This document shows positions 1-9,386 of a stretch of 64,000 nucleotides of DNA, piece after piece. Position 1 is the stretch's first letter. The number at the start of each line of letters is the position of its first letter. The stretch spans positions 1 through 64,000 of the forward strand of contig JAUYAB010000047.1 in NCBI GenBank assembly GCA_030693705.1. Reading direction: 5' to 3'. This DNA is from Ignavibacteria bacterium (GTDB taxonomy: Bacteria > Bacteroidota > Ignavibacteria > Ignavibacteriales > Ignavibacteriaceae). Under the pieces are notes generated by a model. That model saw nothing but the letters and a program-made list of their open reading frames with translations. It did not search any database and was not told where the DNA came from. The translations under genes were made by a program, and so were the position numbers.

Positions 1-3000
1 ACAAACTGGAATTCAATTCTTATTTCTACTCCGGCAAGTGTTGGCAGTTATGTTTGGACTATCCCAAATACTCCGTCAACAAACTGTTTAGTTAGAGTCT
101 CCGATGTAACAAACAACGCAGTTCCCGATTTAAGCGATAATGTTTTCACTATCATTTTGCCGAACGTTACTGTCACTTCTCCAAACGGGGGAGAACAATG
201 GATTGTTGGAACAACGCAAAATATTGCGTGGACGAGTTCAAATGTTGCGAATGTTAAACTTGAATACACCACTAACAACGGTACTAATTGGAATTCAATT
301 CTCACCTCTACTCCGGCAACTGCGGGAAGTTTTGTCTGGACGATCCCAAATACTTCATCAACAAACTGTAAAGTCAGAATCTCCGATGTAACGAATAACT
401 TATTTGCAGATACAAGTGACAATGTTTTTTCATTAATTCTCCCGAAACTTACTTTACTTAAACCGAACGGCGGTGAGATTTTCCCCATAGCCAAAACCGA
501 TACCATTAAATGGACAAGTTCAAACATTGCTAATGTTAAACTTGAGCTCACAATAAACAACGGGAACAGCTGGATTCTAATTACTAATTCAACACCGGCA
601 GCAACCGGAAGTTTCTTATGGTCAGTTCCAAATATTACTTCCACAAATTGCAAAGTTAGAATATCGGATGTTGCAAATAGTTCGGTTGCCGATACAAGCA
701 ATAATCCTTTTACAATTATTTTACCCACATTAACACTTCTCAAACCGAACGGCGGTGAAAATTTTATTGTTGGTAAAACTGATACAATAAAATGGACAAG
801 TACATACGTCGACAATGTTGAAATCCGGTACTCAACCGACAACGGCACAAATTGGAATACAATCATTGCCTCCACTCCGGCAATCACGGGAACTTACCTC
901 TGGACAATTCCAAACACGCCTTCAACTACTTGCAAGGTCTGGATCATCGATGTTGCAAAAGTTGCTACTTCCAAAATGAGTACAGATAATTTTTCAATCG
1001 TACAACCGAAGATTATTGTTCTTAAGCCGAATGGTGGGGAGAATTTTATTGTAGGAATAACTGATACAATAAAATGGACAAGTTCAAATGTTGCAAATGT
1101 TAAAATTGAGTTCACGACAAACGATGGATCTAGCTGGGAATTGATCAAATTTTCTTTTCCAGCTGCGAGTGGCAGTTTATTATGGTATCCTCCAAATCTC
1201 CCTTCGACAACCTGCAAAGTCAGAATCTCTAATGCAACCGATAGTTCGTTTGCCGATACCAGCGATAACTATTTTTCAATCATCCAGCCAAAGCTAGCCC
1301 TTCTTAAACCGAAAGGTGGGGAGAATTTTGTGGTTGGGAAAACCGATACAATAAAATGGACAAGTTCTAATGTTGCAAATGTTAAACTTGAATACACGAC
1401 CAACAACGGCACAAACTGGATTTCAATCATTGCTTCAACTCCTGCAAGTACAGGAAGTTATATTTGGACAATCCCGAATACTCCATCAACAAATTGTATT
1501 CTAAGAATCTCTGATGCAACAAACAGTTATTCGTTTGCAGATATAAGCAATAATGTTTTTTCTATCATTAACCAACAATTAACTCTACTCAAACCAAATG
1601 GTGCTGAGAATTTTGTTGTTGGAGAAATCGACACAATAAAATGGACAAGTTCTAATGTTGCAAATGTTAAAATTGAATACACAACCAATAATGGAACAAA
1701 CTGGTTTTTGGTCATAGCTTCAGCTCCGGCAAGTGTTGGAGATTATCTTTGGACAATTCCCAATACTCCTTCAGCAAATGCCAAAGTTAGAGTTTCTGAT
1801 GTAACTAATAGCTTTGTTGTAGGTACGAGCAATAACGTTTTCTCGATCATTCTTCCAAAAATTTCAGTTACCAAACCAAATGGCGGTGAAACTTATGTAG
1901 CAGGTAAAACCGATACAATAAAGTGGACAAGTTCAAATGTTACAAACGTTAAACTTGTATACTCAACCAACAATGGAACAGATTGGATTTCTATTCTTAC
2001 CTCAACTCCGGCAAGTGCGGGAAGTTTTGTCTGGACAATTCCAAACACTCCTTCAACAAATTGTTTAGTTAGTATTTCTGATGTCACGAATAGTTCCTTT
2101 ACGGATATTAGCGATAATGTTTTCTCGATTGTTAATCCCGGAATTGTTCTTGATAAACCTAGACAAGGTGACCGGTATCGTTATGGATCAATCGTTCCGA
2201 TCACTTGGCATTCAACTAATGTTGACAACGTAAATCTTGAGTTCTCTTCCGATAGCGGCGCTACATGGACTATGATCGTAAGCAACACAAATGCTTCGCC
2301 GGGAGAGTATAATTGGACTTTACCGCAAAATCTTTCAAATAATATTTCGATTAAAATATCGGATGCAAAGTTCCCATTGATCTTTTCAACGAGCGGACTG
2401 GTCGAAATTTTTATTCCTACCGTAAAAGTTACTTCACCTAACGGAGGTGAAAAATGGCAAGGTGGAGCACAACAAACAATTTCATGGACTCAAAAAGATG
2501 TAACCAAATTAAAAATCGAATATACTTTTGATAACAACACATGGACATCGATCTTGGATACTCTTGATGCTGCTGTAGGAAGTTACAACTGGTTGCTCCC
2601 CACAACAGAAAGCAACAGTGCGCGTGTTAGATTAACCGAAACTCTAGATACACTTGTCCGTGATATAAGTGATGAAGTTTTTACAATTTTCATGCAGAAA
2701 CTTACCGTCACAAAACCAAACGGCGGTGAAACTTTTGTAGCCGGAAAAACCGATACGATAAAATGGATCAGCTCGAGCATCGAAAATGTTAAACTCGAAT
2801 TTACATCAGACAACGGTTCGAATTGGAATTCTATCATTACCTCAACACCTGCAACCAGCGGTAATTATGTTTGGACGATTCCAAATATCTCCTCGAAAAA
2901 TTGCAAAGTTAGAATTAGCGATGTGTTAAATCCTGAAATGACAGATATAAGCGATGGAGTGTTCTCTATTATTACTCCTACCATAACTCTTTCTTCTCCA

Positions 3001-5010
3001 AACGGTGGCGAAAAATGGTTGATACAAACGAATCAACAAATTACATGGACAAGCGCTGATCTCGATTCTATTAGTATTGATTATTCTTTGGATAACGGAA
3101 CAACATGGAATGTTATCGCTCCAAAAGTTTTTGCATGGGATGCGATTTACAACTGGAATGTAGAGTCACTGCCATCGTCTCAAGCTCTCATCCGTGTTTC
3201 TAAATATAATGATCTCTCGGTTAAAGATGTAAGCGATAACGTTTTTACCATTTATAAAGAAGCATTAGCTGTTACTTCACCAAACGGCGGTGAACGGTTA
3301 AGAGCCAAAACAATTGTTCCGATCACCTGGAACATTTCTGAGATCGTTAATCCTAAAACACGAAAAAATAATTCGGGTGATGCACAAGCCGTTGCAAGCG
3401 CTCCGATTCAAAATATAAAAATTGAATTTACTTCTGATAACGGAACGAACTGGAAAAGTATCATTAATTCTGTTAGCGCAAGTCTAAAAAGTTATAATTG
3501 GGAAGTTCCTGCTATCGAATCAAAGACTTGCTTAATCCGAATTACGGCCGTTGACAATACAACTCATAGCGATACAAGTGATAATACTTTTGAGATTTTT
3601 AGTCCGAAAGTTGTTGTTACTTCTCCGAACGGTGGAGAAAAATGGCGCGCAACAACAACAAATGAGATCACATGGATAAGCAGTGAAGTAAACAAAGTTA
3701 AAATCGAATACTCAACGAATGATGGTTTTGAATGGAAAATTATTTCTGATTCAATCGAAGCAGCAAGCGGCGCTTTTGATTGGACAATTCCATCAGAAAG
3801 AACTAACAAAGCAAGAGTTAGAGTAACCGATATTAGTTTAGCTTCAACAGCCGATACGAGCAATAATAGTTTTACAATCGTTGTGCCGGAGATAATATTA
3901 ACTTCTCCTGCTGGTGGAGATAACTGGAAAACGAATACCATCCAACAAATTAAATGGAATAGTCTCGATGTGGAACTTGTTTCGGTAGAATTTTCATCCA
4001 ACAATGGGACTACATGGACGATGATTAAAGACTCAGTTCTTGCTTCCGCCGGACTATATAATTGGACAATACCGCGAACTCCGACCGAACAAGCGCAAAT
4101 AAAAATTTCCGATGTTACCCACAAAGAAATTTCTGTAACGAGTAATACGTTCACAATTATAAAACCGCTTGCTCTTCTTACTCCGCAAGGCGGCGAAAAA
4201 TGGTTCTCCGGAAGCGCTCAGCAAATTAAATGGAATTTTAATTTTGTTGATTCTGTTAAATTAGAATATTCTCTTAACAACGGCGCTTCATGGCAGTTGA
4301 TAGCAAACAGCCTCCCAGCCACATTGTTAACATATAATTGGAATATTCCGCAAAATATTTCTTCGACCCTTTGTAAAGTAAAAATCACTGATAGAAATAA
4401 TAGTTTATCCGCCGATTCTTCGCTCGATGTTTTCACCATTATCAAACCGACGCTAACGCTGCTTACTCCAAACGGCGGTGAGAATTTAAAAGGCGGAACG
4501 GAATATCAAATAACATGGAAGAATCAAAATTCCGATTCACTGGTTGTCGATTATTCACTTGATAACGGAACAACCTGGCAAAGTATTTCAAAATCATCCA
4601 ACGCAAAAGCAGAAAAACTAAAATGGGTAGTTCCAAAAGTATCATCAACACAATGCTTAATTCGTCTCATTGATAAATTTTATGCGACCGTTGGCGATAC
4701 AACCGATAAAGTATTTTCAATTTATACACCGGAGATCACGGTAATTACTCCGAAAGGTGGAGAAACCTGGTACGTAGGTGAAACAAAACAAATTAAATGG
4801 AAGAGCAGTTTTGTCGAATCGGTAAAAATTGAATTAACAATCGATAACGGCAATTCATGGAGAATACTTACAAATTCATTTGCTGCCGGCGATTCTATTT
4901 TCAGTTTGTTTATAGATAAAACTCCATCAACAACTTGCAGAGTAAAAATTTCTGCCGCGGAAGATTCAACGGTAATCGATTCGAGCAGAAGTAATTTTGC
5001 GATAGAAATT
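1..5010 (+). repeat. Tandem ~285-bp coding repeats (18 copies, first partial)
   Basis: The period is about 285 bp, one protein repeat per unit. A near-constant block encoding DTIKWTSS recurs near 780, 1064, 1347, 1633 and 1915, with almost identical codons in the copies from 1064 on. The upstream units look like recent amplification, and the downstream units (from ~2.1 kb) are older and divergent. Such a block is prone to recombinational expansion and to assembly collapse. Confidence 0.9.
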
Positions 5011-5943
5011 TTACCGCCGACTATTCACGTTTCGATTTTACAGAATCCTGTTCTTACGCAATATTGTAATGTTGTTTTGGTTTCCGATTCATTATTAAGC
5101 GCATTACCAACAACAACAGTATGGCGGTTGGGAAATAATGAAATACCTGTTTATGAAATGACGCCGATTCCAAACTCGGCTAATGTGTATGAATGTTCAA
5201 TCAAATTTGATACAACAGCAATTTACAATATTTCTTCCCGCGTGATTTCAAGAATGGGAATTGAAAAAGATACGCTGCGGCAATTTGCAGTTGGAATGGT
5301 GCTGCCGGATCTTTTTGCAAAAGTTACCAGCAAAAATAACGGGTTGTCTGTGTTGATAAATCCAGGCGTTGTTGAAGAAAAAACTTTTATTACGATAGAA
5401 GAAGAAAAGATAAAGAAGGAAGTTGTTTATAATCTTCAACCTGAAAAAACTTTCAAGAAAGCGATCGGAGTTGAACTTTCTTATGCAGAGAATACATACG
5501 AGGAGGTCTATAAACTTTCACTATTTGTTTTTGAAAATGGAGAATGGAAACCTGTTCCGAGTAAAGTTAATAAGAAAGAAAAAACGGTTACCGCTTCACT
5601 TACAACTTTAGGAAAAGTGAAGTTGGGAATTGATATAAATAAGAAAGAAGAACTTGATCTTCCGCAAACTTTTGCTCTGATCCAAAATTATCCAAATCCG
5701 TTTAATCCCTCAACGGTAATAGCGTTTCATCTTCCTGAAGATTGCGATGTTACGCTTGAGATCTATAACATGCTCGGCGCACGGATTACCACACTTCGTT
5801 CCGGTTTTGCTGTTGCCGGGAGATATTCCATTACCTGGAACGGTTTGAACGATGCAAATGTTCAAGTTCCGTCCGGCATATATCTTTATAGATTGAAGAC
5901 GAGTAAGTTCGATCAAGTTAGAAAAATGATTCTCTTAAAGTAA
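1..5943 (+). CDS. Giant secreted repeat protein with C-terminal sorting domain (5'-truncated by window edge)
   Basis: The frame is already coding at base 1, so the true start lies to the left; 1,980 residues are visible. They hold one partial and 17 full copies of a ~95-residue repeat. A typical copy opens with PNGGE and an aromatic residue, continues with DTIKWTSS and NNGTNW, and ends with SDNVFSI. The repeat resembles the Kre9/KNH-type beta-sandwich family; that match is by eye. Copies in the first ~2.1 kb are close to each other even at DNA level, while later ones (from ~2.1 kb) are divergent. After the last repeat (~residue 1670) comes a ~210-residue linker, then a final ~90-residue domain with YPNPFNPST, the type IX-style secretion tail of Bacteroidetes and Ignavibacteria. 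Likely exported and surface-attached or released, possibly adhesive; ligand unknown. Confidence 0.9.
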   Translation, partial: TNWNSILISTPASVGSYVWTIPNTPSTNCLVRVSDVTNNAVPDLSDNVFTIILPNVTVTSPNGGEQWIVGTTQNIAWTSSNVANVKLEYTTNNGTNWNSILTSTPATAGSFVWTIPNTSSTNCKVRISDVTNNLFADTSDNVFSLILPKLTLLKPNGGEIFPIAKTDTIKWTSSNIANVKLELTINNGNSWILITNSTPAATGSFLWSVPNITSTNCKVRISDVANSSVADTSNNPFTIILPTLTLLKPNGGENFIVGKTDTIKWTSTYVDNVEIRYSTDNGTNWNTIIASTPAITGTYLWTIPNTPSTTCKVWIIDVAKVATSKMSTDNFSIVQPKIIVLKPNGGENFIVGITDTIKWTSSNVANVKIEFTTNDGSSWELIKFSFPAASGSLLWYPPNLPSTTCKVRISNATDSSFADTSDNYFSIIQPKLALLKPKGGENFVVGKTDTIKWTSSNVANVKLEYTTNNGTNWISIIASTPASTGSYIWTIPNTPSTNCILRISDATNSYSFADISNNVFSIINQQLTLLKPNGAENFVVGEIDTIKWTSSNVANVKIEYTTNNGTNWFLVIASAPASVGDYLWTIPNTPSANAKVRVSDVTNSFVVGTSNNVFSIILPKISVTKPNGGETYVAGKTDTIKWTSSNVTNVKLVYSTNNGTDWISILTSTPASAGSFVWTIPNTPSTNCLVSISDVTNSSFTDISDNVFSIVNPGIVLDKPRQGDRYRYGSIVPITWHSTNVDNVNLEFSSDSGATWTMIVSNTNASPGEYNWTLPQNLSNNISIKISDAKFPLIFSTSGLVEIFIPTVKVTSPNGGEKWQGGAQQTISWTQKDVTKLKIEYTFDNNTWTSILDTLDAAVGSYNWLLPTTESNSARVRLTETLDTLVRDISDEVFTIFMQKLTVTKPNGGETFVAGKTDTIKWISSSIENVKLEFTSDNGSNWNSIITSTPATSGNYVWTIPNISSKNCKVRISDVLNPEMTDISDGVFSIITPTITLSSPNGGEKWLIQTNQQITWTSADLDSISIDYSLDNGTTWNVIAPKVFAWDAIYNWNVESLPSSQALIRVSKYNDLSVKDVSDNVFTIYKEALAVTSPNGGERLRAKTIVPITWNISEIVNPKTRKNNSGDAQAVASAPIQNIKIEFTSDNGTNWKSIINSVSASLKSYNWEVPAIESKTCLIRITAVDNTTHSDTSDNTFEIFSPKVVVTSPNGGEKWRATTTNEITWISSEVNKVKIEYSTNDGFEWKIISDSIEAASGAFDWTIPSERTNKARVRVTDISLASTADTSNNSFTIVVPEIILTSPAGGDNWKTNTIQQIKWNSLDVELVSVEFSSNNGTTWTMIKDSVLASAGLYNWTIPRTPTEQAQIKISDVTHKEISVTSNTFTIIKPLALLTPQGGEKWFSGSAQQIKWNFNFVDSVKLEYSLNNGASWQLIANSLPATLLTYNWNIPQNISSTLCKVKITDRNNSLSADSSLDVFTIIKPTLTLLTPNGGENLKGGTEYQITWKNQNSDSLVVDYSLDNGTTWQSISKSSNAKAEKLKWVVPKVSSTQCLIRLIDKFYATVGDTTDKVFSIYTPEITVITPKGGETWYVGETKQIKWKSSFVESVKIELTIDNGNSWRILTNSFAAGDSIFSLFIDKTPSTTCRVKISAAEDSTVIDSSRSNFAIEILPPTIHVSILQNPVLTQYCNVVLVSDSLLSALPTTTVWRLGNNEIPVYEMTPIPNSANVYECSIKFDTTAIYNISSRVISRMGIEKDTLRQFAVGMVLPDLFAKVTSKNNGLSVLINPGVVEEKTFITIEEEKIKKEVVYNLQPEKTFKKAIGVELSYAENTYEEVYKLSLFVFENGEWKPVPSKVNKKEKTVTASLTTLGKVKLGIDINKKEELDLPQTFALIQNYPNPFNPSTVIAFHLPEDCDVTLEIYNMLGARITTLRSGFAVAGRYSITWNGLNDANVQVPSGIYLYRLKTSKFDQVRKMILLK

Positions 5944-5972
5944 TTGAAAAGATTTTTGTTAAAGGAGATTTT

Positions 5973-6566
5973 ATGAAAAATATAAAAACACTAATTACCC
6001 TTTCGTTACTATTCGTTTCGGTTTTTATAAGCTGTAACGTAGAACCGGAAGACCCTGTTCTTCTCTACGAGGCGGAAATGAACGGCGGATGGATCGCGTT
6101 CACAAAAAGCAATTTTGTTGAAGCAAACCAGCGTTTTCTCCAGGCAATTGAAGTTGATTCAAGCAAGGCGGAAGCGTACTCGGGATTAGCTTGGGTTTTA
6201 TTCAAACAAGACAGTCTTGAAAAAGCGTTTGTAATGTTCGATAGTGCGGAAACAATGATCGATCCGGATGCTTCATTATTCGCGGGACATGCATTTGCTC
6301 TTAACGTAGCAAAGAATTATACGTTATCAAATCTGTTGGCAGAGCTTGCATTAAAACTTGATCCCGCATGGTCATTTCCTTATTTGCTTAATCTTGATTT
6401 TAATGACTTGATTGTTTTGAAAGCCGAGAATTATTTTATGCTTGGTAATTTTGCAGAAAGTTTAAGGGAAGTGCGTCGAATAAATCCGAATTTTGTAGTC
6501 TCGCTTGCAACTCCCGCAGGCATTGCATCGCTTGCATACGAAATAGAAACTTTGAAGAGCTATTAA
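5973..6566 (+). CDS. TPR-containing lipoprotein
   Basis: 197 residues. The N-terminus has a lysine, a hydrophobic stretch and a lipobox ending FISC at about residue 21, so it is probably a lipoprotein. Residues ~35-120 read as two TPR-like helical repeats (AWVLFKQDSLEKAFVMFDSAE is the type), followed by a third, weaker one. A good ribosome-binding site (AAAGGAG) sits 6 bases before the ATG. It lies 29 bp after the giant repeat protein and may be co-transcribed with it. TPRs suggest a protein-binding scaffold at the envelope; no partner can be named. Confidence 0.8.
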   Translation: MKNIKTLITLSLLFVSVFISCNVEPEDPVLLYEAEMNGGWIAFTKSNFVEANQRFLQAIEVDSSKAEAYSGLAWVLFKQDSLEKAFVMFDSAETMIDPDASLFAGHAFALNVAKNYTLSNLLAELALKLDPAWSFPYLLNLDFNDLIVLKAENYFMLGNFAESLREVRRINPNFVVSLATPAGIASLAYEIETLKSY

Positions 6567-6582
6567 AAGATTCAAATCGATA

Positions 6583-6618
6583 AATCCGCGTGCCATTAGC
6601 TTCAATAGCACGCGGATT
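6583..6618. terminator. Bidirectional hairpin between convergent genes
   Basis: A perfect 11-bp stem (AATCCGCGTGC with its complement) around a 14-base loop, with further imperfect pairing outside it. It lies between the stops of the convergent lipoprotein and GH3 genes. It has no clean U-tract, so it may be a REP-like hairpin used as a terminator. Confidence 0.6.
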
Positions 6619-6644
6619 AAACCGATTGAACTGATCCCGCCGGT

Positions 6645-9155
6645 TTATTTTAAAACGAATGTATCTTTCAATTCAATTTTTTCCGAAGAACTTCCAATCA
6701 GAATTTCAAATTCTCCCGCTTCGGCAACAAACGATTTTGAAGTTACGTCATAGAAAGATAAGGCTGATTTATCAACGGTAAACGTTACCGGCTTAGTCTC
6801 GCCCGGTTTCAAAAAGATTTTAGTAAATCCCTTTAGTTCTTTTACCGGACGTTCAACACTTGATTTTATATCACGGACATAAAGCTGTGGAATCTCGCTT
6901 CCGGCAACTATTCCAACGTTTTTAATTTCAAAAGTTAAATTGATTTTCCCATCTTGATTCATCTCATCTGCCGAAAGTTTCAATTTACCGTACGCAAAAT
7001 TTGTGTACGATAACCCGAAACCAAACGGAAAGAGTGGTTCAATTTTATTGTGCTCAAAATGCCGGTAACCGACAAAAATTCCATCTGTATATTTGGTAAC
7101 ACTATCCTCTTGTTTATACGACGAAAAAGCGGAACAGTCTTCCCATCGTTTTGGAAATGTTATAGGCAACTTTCCGGACGGATTAAATTTACCGGAAAGA
7201 ATATCAGAGATTGCATAACTCATTTCCTGCCCGCCAAACCAGGCGAACACAACACCTTTCACTTTGCCGAGCCATTTATCCATCAGCACCGGAGAGCCTG
7301 CATTGATTACAACTATTACGTTCTTATTTACTTCAGCAACTTTTTCGATCAACTCGTCTTGATTTTTAGGAAGAACCAAATCTTTCCGGTCAAATCCTTC
7401 CGATTCATACGCATTTGAAGTTCCGGCAAAAAGAACTACAACCTCTGATTCTTTTGCGGCTCTAATAGCAGCTTGAAACGGGTCTTCACCCGGGAGTGTC
7501 CATCCGAATTTACAAACCGCGCCACCGCCGTTTTCGTAATACTCAATTTTAATATTGTATTCTTTTCCGGCGATAAGCTTAACTTCATATTCACGTGATT
7601 CCGGTGCGTGGTCTGTCCAATGATCAATTACTAAATTATCATCAAAATAAAATCTCACGCCATCATCGCTGATAAGATCAAAAATAAAGGTTCCGGTTAC
7701 AGGCGCTTTTACTTTCCCGGTCCAGCGTGCTGAAAAATTATCTTCTTTCCAATTTTCTTTTTTGAATGGAGAATCACCGCCCCAATCGAAATTAATCTTT
7801 TTATCAACGCGGGTATACGCAGGTTTTCCCGTTAATTCTTTATTGTCAAAATATTCACCGAGTAATCCTTCTTCCCCTTTTTTCGTTAAAAGATATTTGG
7901 AAGCAACCGGAACAGTTTCTCCATCGAGTTTTACTCCCGCAGCATAATCTATTTTTATTTTGTTGCCGAAATTTTTCTTCAAGATTTCCAACGGACTTGG
8001 CGCTTTAATCGGTTCAACTTGCGAACTGCCGCCACCGCCTGTTCTTGCTTTTGCCGCGTTTGGACCAAGCACAGCAAGTGATTTTATTTTTGAAAAATTC
8101 AAGGGAAGAATGTTCGATTCATTTTTTAAGAGTACAATTCCTTCACGAGTGGCTAGAAAAGCTGCTTCACGGTTCTCTTTTGCTCCAACTTTGTAACCGT
8201 CTTTCAGACTTGGTTTTTCAAAAAGTCCCAGCCGGAATATTGTTTTTAATATTCTTCTAACTTTTTCATCTATACTTGATTCCTTCACTTCACCTTTTTG
8301 AATAGCAGGCAAGAGAGAGTCTTTATTTAGATATTTTCCGTATGGCATTTCCAAATCCATTACGCCGTTCGCGGTGGGAATCGAACTGTGAACCGCACCC
8401 CAATCTGACATAACCAAACCGGAAAAGCCCCATTCAGTTTTTAATATTTTGTTTAAGAGATAATCATTTTCACTTGCAAAATGCCCGTTCACTTTGTTAT
8501 AAGCATTCATAACACAAATCGTTCCGGCTTCCTGCACCGCAGCTTTGAATGCAGGTAAATAAATTTCATTCAACGCTCTTTCGCTAACCTGTACATCAAC
8601 AAACATTCGTTCATGCTCTTGATTATTGGCTGCATAATGTTTTACGGTAGCGGCAACGCCCTCGCTCTGCAATCCTTTAATATAATCAACTGCCATGCGT
8701 GAAGTTAAAAAAGGATCTTCGCCAAAACTTTCAAAATTTCTACCACCGTTTGGAATGCGCGCAATGTTTACACAAGGTGCCAGAAGAACATGACGGTCAT
8801 GCCCCTTTAGTTCACGTCCAAGCGCTTTCCCAATTTTTGCAACCAATTCAGGATTCCATGTTGCGCCAAGATTTATTCCGGAAGGAAATGCAACCGATTT
8901 TTCCATGCGAACACCAAGAGGTCCATCCGACATCCGCAGTTCGGGAATCCCGAGCCGTTCGTTCGGAAAAGTTGCCAAATCATTTCCGCCGATGAGTACA
9001 ATTTTTTCATCAAGCGTCATACGCTTCAGTAAATCTTCAACTCTTTGATCAACCGGAAGTTTCGGATTTTTATATGGCGGTTTATCGTTATCCTTGCTTC
9101 CCATCAGAGTAAATAGGAGAATAGATATTAAAAAATATTTTAGAGAACTTTTCAT
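6645..9155 (-). CDS. Glycoside hydrolase family 3 beta-glucosidase with PA14 domain
   Basis: 836 residues with an N-terminal hydrophobic export signal. The order is a GH3 N-terminal TIM-barrel (~35-320, with MSDGPLG and KHYAANN), a GH3 C-terminal domain split by a PA14 domain (~425-560, with WTGKVKAP and SDDGVRFYFDD), and a fibronectin-III-like tail (~690-830). The nucleophile should be Asp251 in GLVMSDWGA. This PA14-inserted layout is typical of secreted BglX-type beta-glucosidases acting on cello- or other gluco-oligosaccharides. AAGGA lies 5 bases before the ATG. It is the last gene of a minus-strand GH5, six-hairpin glycosidase, GH3 block. The exact substrate cannot be read from sequence. 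Confidence 0.93.
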   Translation of the reverse strand: MKSSLKYFLISILLFTLMGSKDNDKPPYKNPKLPVDQRVEDLLKRMTLDEKIVLIGGNDLATFPNERLGIPELRMSDGPLGVRMEKSVAFPSGINLGATWNPELVAKIGKALGRELKGHDRHVLLAPCVNIARIPNGGRNFESFGEDPFLTSRMAVDYIKGLQSEGVAATVKHYAANNQEHERMFVDVQVSERALNEIYLPAFKAAVQEAGTICVMNAYNKVNGHFASENDYLLNKILKTEWGFSGLVMSDWGAVHSSIPTANGVMDLEMPYGKYLNKDSLLPAIQKGEVKESSIDEKVRRILKTIFRLGLFEKPSLKDGYKVGAKENREAAFLATREGIVLLKNESNILPLNFSKIKSLAVLGPNAAKARTGGGGSSQVEPIKAPSPLEILKKNFGNKIKIDYAAGVKLDGETVPVASKYLLTKKGEEGLLGEYFDNKELTGKPAYTRVDKKINFDWGGDSPFKKENWKEDNFSARWTGKVKAPVTGTFIFDLISDDGVRFYFDDNLVIDHWTDHAPESREYEVKLIAGKEYNIKIEYYENGGGAVCKFGWTLPGEDPFQAAIRAAKESEVVVLFAGTSNAYESEGFDRKDLVLPKNQDELIEKVAEVNKNVIVVINAGSPVLMDKWLGKVKGVVFAWFGGQEMSYAISDILSGKFNPSGKLPITFPKRWEDCSAFSSYKQEDSVTKYTDGIFVGYRHFEHNKIEPLFPFGFGLSYTNFAYGKLKLSADEMNQDGKINLTFEIKNVGIVAGSEIPQLYVRDIKSSVERPVKELKGFTKIFLKPGETKPVTFTVDKSALSFYDVTSKSFVAEAGEFEILIGSSSEKIELKDTFVLK

Positions 9156-9262
9156 AACATTCCTTTATTTCTTTGTTTTCGTTGTAATAAATGTATAACT
9201 CATCTTGTAATAATAGAATTTGCTCTGCCACGTCCTAAAGAGGCTGCGTGAATATCAATCAA

Positions 9263-9366
9263 AACCGTTGAAACGGTTGCCACCCTTTTCATCTTTGTCA
9301 TTAACACCTCGATTAATCGAGGTGTTAATGATAAAAAAATCAACATTGATAACCGTTTTAACGGTT
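9263..9366. repeat. REP/BIME-like composite palindrome element
   Basis: Three nested symmetric pieces in a 230-bp intergenic gap. The first is a hairpin of AACCGTT and AACGGTT with a 2-base loop at 9263-9278. The second is a perfect 34-bp palindrome at 9298-9331. The third is the same AACCGTT/AACGGTT hairpin with another 2-base loop at 9351-9366. The symmetric outer-inner-outer plan resembles bacterial interspersed mosaic elements mobilised by RAYT/IS200-like transposases. No such transposase is seen in this window. Confidence 0.75.
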
Positions 9367-9386
9367 TCCGGTTAGCGATTATTATT

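Noticed and set aside
48-887. Long antisense frame across the giant repeat gene
   Set aside because: It is a mirror of the repeat codons; the sense frame is unbroken and has clear protein repeats.
1-5010. Regular repeats as a possible CRISPR array
   Set aside because: The units are ~285 bp, coding and in frame, with no constant short repeat and unique spacers.
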